Below are positions 6,518-6,564 of a stretch of DNA of 6,564 nucleotides, piece by piece. The first letter of the stretch is position 1. Each line of letters starts with the position of its first letter. The notes beneath the pieces were generated by a model that ran no database searches, had not been told where the DNA came from, and saw only the letters and a program-made list of their open reading frames with translations. The position numbers and the translations under genes were made by a program. This DNA is from Acidobacteriaceae bacterium (GTDB lineage Bacteria > Acidobacteriota > Terriglobia > Terriglobales > Acidobacteriaceae): the NCBI GenBank assembly GCA_030040115.1, contig JASHUH010000157.1:1-6564 (forward strand), written 5' to 3'.

Positions 6518-6564
6518 ATGGCGAAGGCGTTTTCGAATGATCTTCGGCGTAGGTTCCTGTCGGC
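6518..6564 (+). CDS. Probable IS630-family transposase, N-terminus only (partial, 3' end outside window)
   Basis: ATG at 6518-6520 opens a frame that stays open to the window edge, 15 full codons reading MAKAFSNDLRRRFLS. This resembles the start of IS630-family transposases, where a conserved xxYSxDLRxxxL stretch leads into a helix-turn-helix DNA-binding domain (family pattern recalled, not searched). Upstream, only a weak GAAG at 6505-6508 could serve as a ribosome site, which is common for transposases. The surrounding DNA is more AT-rich than the operon, which also suggests a different origin. With 15 residues visible the call is tentative; a short helix-turn-helix protein is the alternative. 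Confidence 0.55.
   Translation, partial: MAKAFSNDLRRRFLS

Overview
This GC-rich, gene-dense window looks chromosomal. It most likely comes from the Acidobacteriota (Terriglobia/Acidobacteriaceae type). That assignment is an inference from protein style, gene order and codon use, because no rRNA or other phylogenetic marker is present. All convincing genes lie on the + strand.

Layout: (1) 2-166 is the last 54 codons of a DUF58 protein, whose 5' part lies outside the window. (2) 167-278 is a short intergenic gap with one strong imperfect hairpin (189-225) and a good ribosome binding site. (3) 279-2336 encodes a 685-residue BatA-like membrane protein with a von Willebrand A (VWA) domain and a GTG start. 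(4) 2333-6460 overlaps the previous gene by four bases (ATGA). It encodes a 1375-residue membrane-anchored protein of the DUF4175-like type, with Ig-like domains, coiled coils, two poly-glycine linkers and two long Q/G/S/N-rich tracts, one carrying a 12-bp tandem repeat. (5) 6461-6517 is a short, AT-richer spacer. (6) 6518-6564 is the first 15 codons of an ORF that resembles the N-terminus of an IS630-family transposase, cut off by the window edge.

How the genes may work together: DUF58, BatA/VWA and DUF4175-like genes commonly follow a MoxR AAA+ ATPase gene in one operon, which would lie just upstream of this window. MoxR systems are generally thought to act as chaperone-like or maturation machines at the cell envelope, and VWA proteins in them bind metal or protein partners. 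Predicted topology puts the VWA domain and almost all of the DUF4175-like protein on the outer side of the inner membrane, so this is best read as an envelope assembly or stress module of unknown substrate. The most distinctive parts are the large prion-like, repeat-expanded giant protein, the degenerate metal site in the VWA domain, the intergenic hairpin, and the probable insertion sequence abutting the operon's 3' end.
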